Source of the DNA: Desulfobacterales bacterium
GTDB taxonomy: Bacteria; Desulfobacterota; Desulfobacteria; Desulfobacterales; 4be13
Assembly: GCA_029934695.1 (NCBI GenBank)
Contig: JAOZLU010000362.1
Coordinates: forward strand, 1 to 7,007
Length of the DNA: 7,007 nt
Direction of reading: 5' to 3'
Positions 6,466-7,007 of the stretch are shown here, piece after piece (the stretch's first letter is position 1; each line of letters starts with the position of its first letter). The position numbers and the translations under genes were made by a program. The notes below the pieces were generated by a model. The model saw only the letters and a list, made by a program, of their open reading frames with translations. It made no database searches and was not told the DNA's origin.

Positions 6466-6508
6466 TGTATCCTCCATTTTTCTGATGATGAATTATGAAT
6501 TTGCCAAT

Positions 6509-6754
6509 TCACCATTCATTTTTCCCAATGGCATTTGCAGGACAACTGTTCATTGCTTCCGCACACAGTTCATCTTCCTGTGCATCAGCAGGCTGTTTGC
6601 AAACATAGTCATACCCGATTGCCAACTCTTCGTCCAGACTGGCTTTAAAATTATCAGGAGCGATTTCGGAGCAAAGTGTGCAACCGATACATTCCTCGCC
6701 CACATAGTATTTTCCGGGAACATTCTCCTTGAATTTTCTTATTTTATCCGACAT
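6509..6754 (-). CDS. Single-cluster [4Fe-4S] ferredoxin
   Basis: An 81-residue acidic, soluble electron carrier. C22-x2-C25-x2-C28 (CIGCTLC) and C71-P together bind one [4Fe-4S] cluster. The segment CSEIAPDNF and the CPANAI ending resemble Desulfovibrio-type ferredoxins, which also keep one cluster. Two more cysteines, C52 and C64, could form a disulfide or mark a lost second cluster site; this is inferred. The ATG at 6752-6754 has only a weak site (CGAG about nine bases upstream). It is the first gene of a leftward pair with the reductase-like enzyme and is probably its redox partner. Upstream lies the hairpin repeat cluster, so the promoter must be inside or beyond it. I found no clear -35/-10 pair there. 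Confidence 0.94.
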   Translation of the reverse strand: MSDKIRKFKENVPGKYYVGEECIGCTLCSEIAPDNFKASLDEELAIGYDYVCKQPADAQEDELCAEAMNSCPANAIGKNEW

Positions 6755-6760
6755 ATTCTA

Positions 6761-6774
6761 TTACTCGAGAGTAA
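6761..6774. promoter_or_regulatory. Near-perfect dyad just upstream of the ferredoxin start
   Basis: TTACTC-GA-GAGTAA gives two 6-bp inverted half-sites seven bases from the ATG. The minus-strand reading TTTACTCTCGAG nearly repeats the TTTACTCTGGAG just before the cyclo-ligase start (855-866). A repressor or leader element is possible, but chance cannot be excluded. Confidence 0.25.
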
Positions 6775-6795
6775 AAAGTTCCTTCCGTCTGCTAT

Positions 6796-6842
6796 CGCTG
6801 GATTGGCAAATCCGGCGGGGTTCGGATTTGCCAATCCGAACC
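6796..6842. repeat. Two adjacent hairpins of the GGATT-loop-AATCC family
   Basis: Hairpin 1 (6796-6817) has a 9-bp stem with one G-T pair and loop GGCA. Hairpin 2 (6819-6842) has a perfect 10-bp stem GGTTCGGATT with loop TGCC. The cores (6800-6813 and 6824-6837) are also perfect 14-bp inverted copies of each other, so one larger cruciform is possible. Directly after, CCAATCCGAACCGAGC (6831-6846) recurs with one change at 6851-6866. Confidence 0.75.
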
Positions 6843-6880
6843 GAGCAAGGCCAATCCGAACTGAGCGATTTTTTCCTGTA

Positions 6881-7007
6881 TGCTCCTGCGGGATTGCCAA
6901 ATCCCGCAGAGTTCCGTGGCGAACCGAGCTGTTTCCTCCAGTTCCTCCAGTCTGCTCCTGCGGGATTGCCAAATCCCGCAGAGTTCCGTGGCGAACCGAG
7001 CTGTTTC
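6881..7007. repeat. Perfect 55-bp direct repeat, two copies, each with a 10-bp hairpin
   Basis: Positions 6881-6935 and 6953-7007 are identical, with a 72-bp period and a 17-bp spacer that itself holds CTCCAG twice. Each copy starts TGCTC and contains CTGCGGGATT, loop GCCA, AATCCCGCAG (6886-6909 and 6958-6981), followed by GTTCCGTGGCGAAC. The second copy ends exactly at the window edge, so the array may continue. A leftward open frame across it (6739-6972) is a repeat artefact. The regular spacing is not CRISPR-like, since there is only one short, internally repetitive spacer. Confidence 0.85.

Noticed and set aside
6739..6972. 77-residue leftward open frame upstream of ferredoxin
   Set aside because: It runs through the hairpin repeats and overlaps the ferredoxin start; the translation repeats AIPQE and looks non-coding.
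6881..7007. Possible CRISPR array
   Set aside because: Only two 55-bp units with one short, internally repetitive 17-bp spacer, and each unit has its own hairpin. No cas gene is present.

Overview
The window reads as a chromosomal stretch of a Gram-negative, probably anaerobic, bacterium. A sulfate-reducing Desulfobacterales (Desulfonema-like) host is my best guess. It rests on protein style (a Desulfovibrio-like single-cluster ferredoxin, a long acyl-ACP-reductase-like enzyme, a coiled-coil protein with a DUF3782-like tail) and on the many small intergenic repeats. No marker here proves the lineage.

Layout. Positions 1-257 hold an open frame running off the left edge and an AT-rich 14-bp stem-loop. 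A leftward 5-formyltetrahydrofolate cyclo-ligase (258-848) and a rightward seryl-tRNA synthetase (1211-2482) diverge from a 362-bp AT-rich spacer with overlapping promoter candidates. After serS comes a 124-bp element with 38-bp imperfect terminal inverted repeats. Then comes a small gene (2641-2892) with an internal 35-residue duplication and a probable frameshift. A second, unrelated 69-bp MITE-like insertion with a TTAG duplication follows. Next is a 350-residue coiled-coil protein (3107-4159) built of 35-residue repeats, with a DUF3782-like, PD-(D/E)XK-type tail whose usual lysine is threonine. The small gene and the long one share an N-terminal motif and look like a related pair.

The right half is a leftward two-gene unit: a [4Fe-4S] ferredoxin (6509-6754), then a 690-residue two-part enzyme whose C-terminal half resembles cyanobacterial acyl-ACP reductase (4393-6465). 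It ends in a 13-bp perfect hairpin facing the coiled-coil gene. Upstream of the ferredoxin (6781-7007) lies a cluster of four hairpins with the same core, GGATT, 4-nt loop, AATCC, but different outer stem pairs. Two of them sit in a perfect 55-bp direct repeat with a 72-bp period.

How the genes relate. serS and the cyclo-ligase are housekeeping (translation and one-carbon metabolism). The ferredoxin and reductase-like protein probably act together in a redox step, perhaps at the acyl-thioester/aldehyde level. The 2641-4159 region is accessory DNA carrying repeats and small insertions. The best candidates for something new are the ferredoxin/long reductase pair, the repeat-built coiled-coil protein with its relative, and the hairpin repeat family at the right edge.
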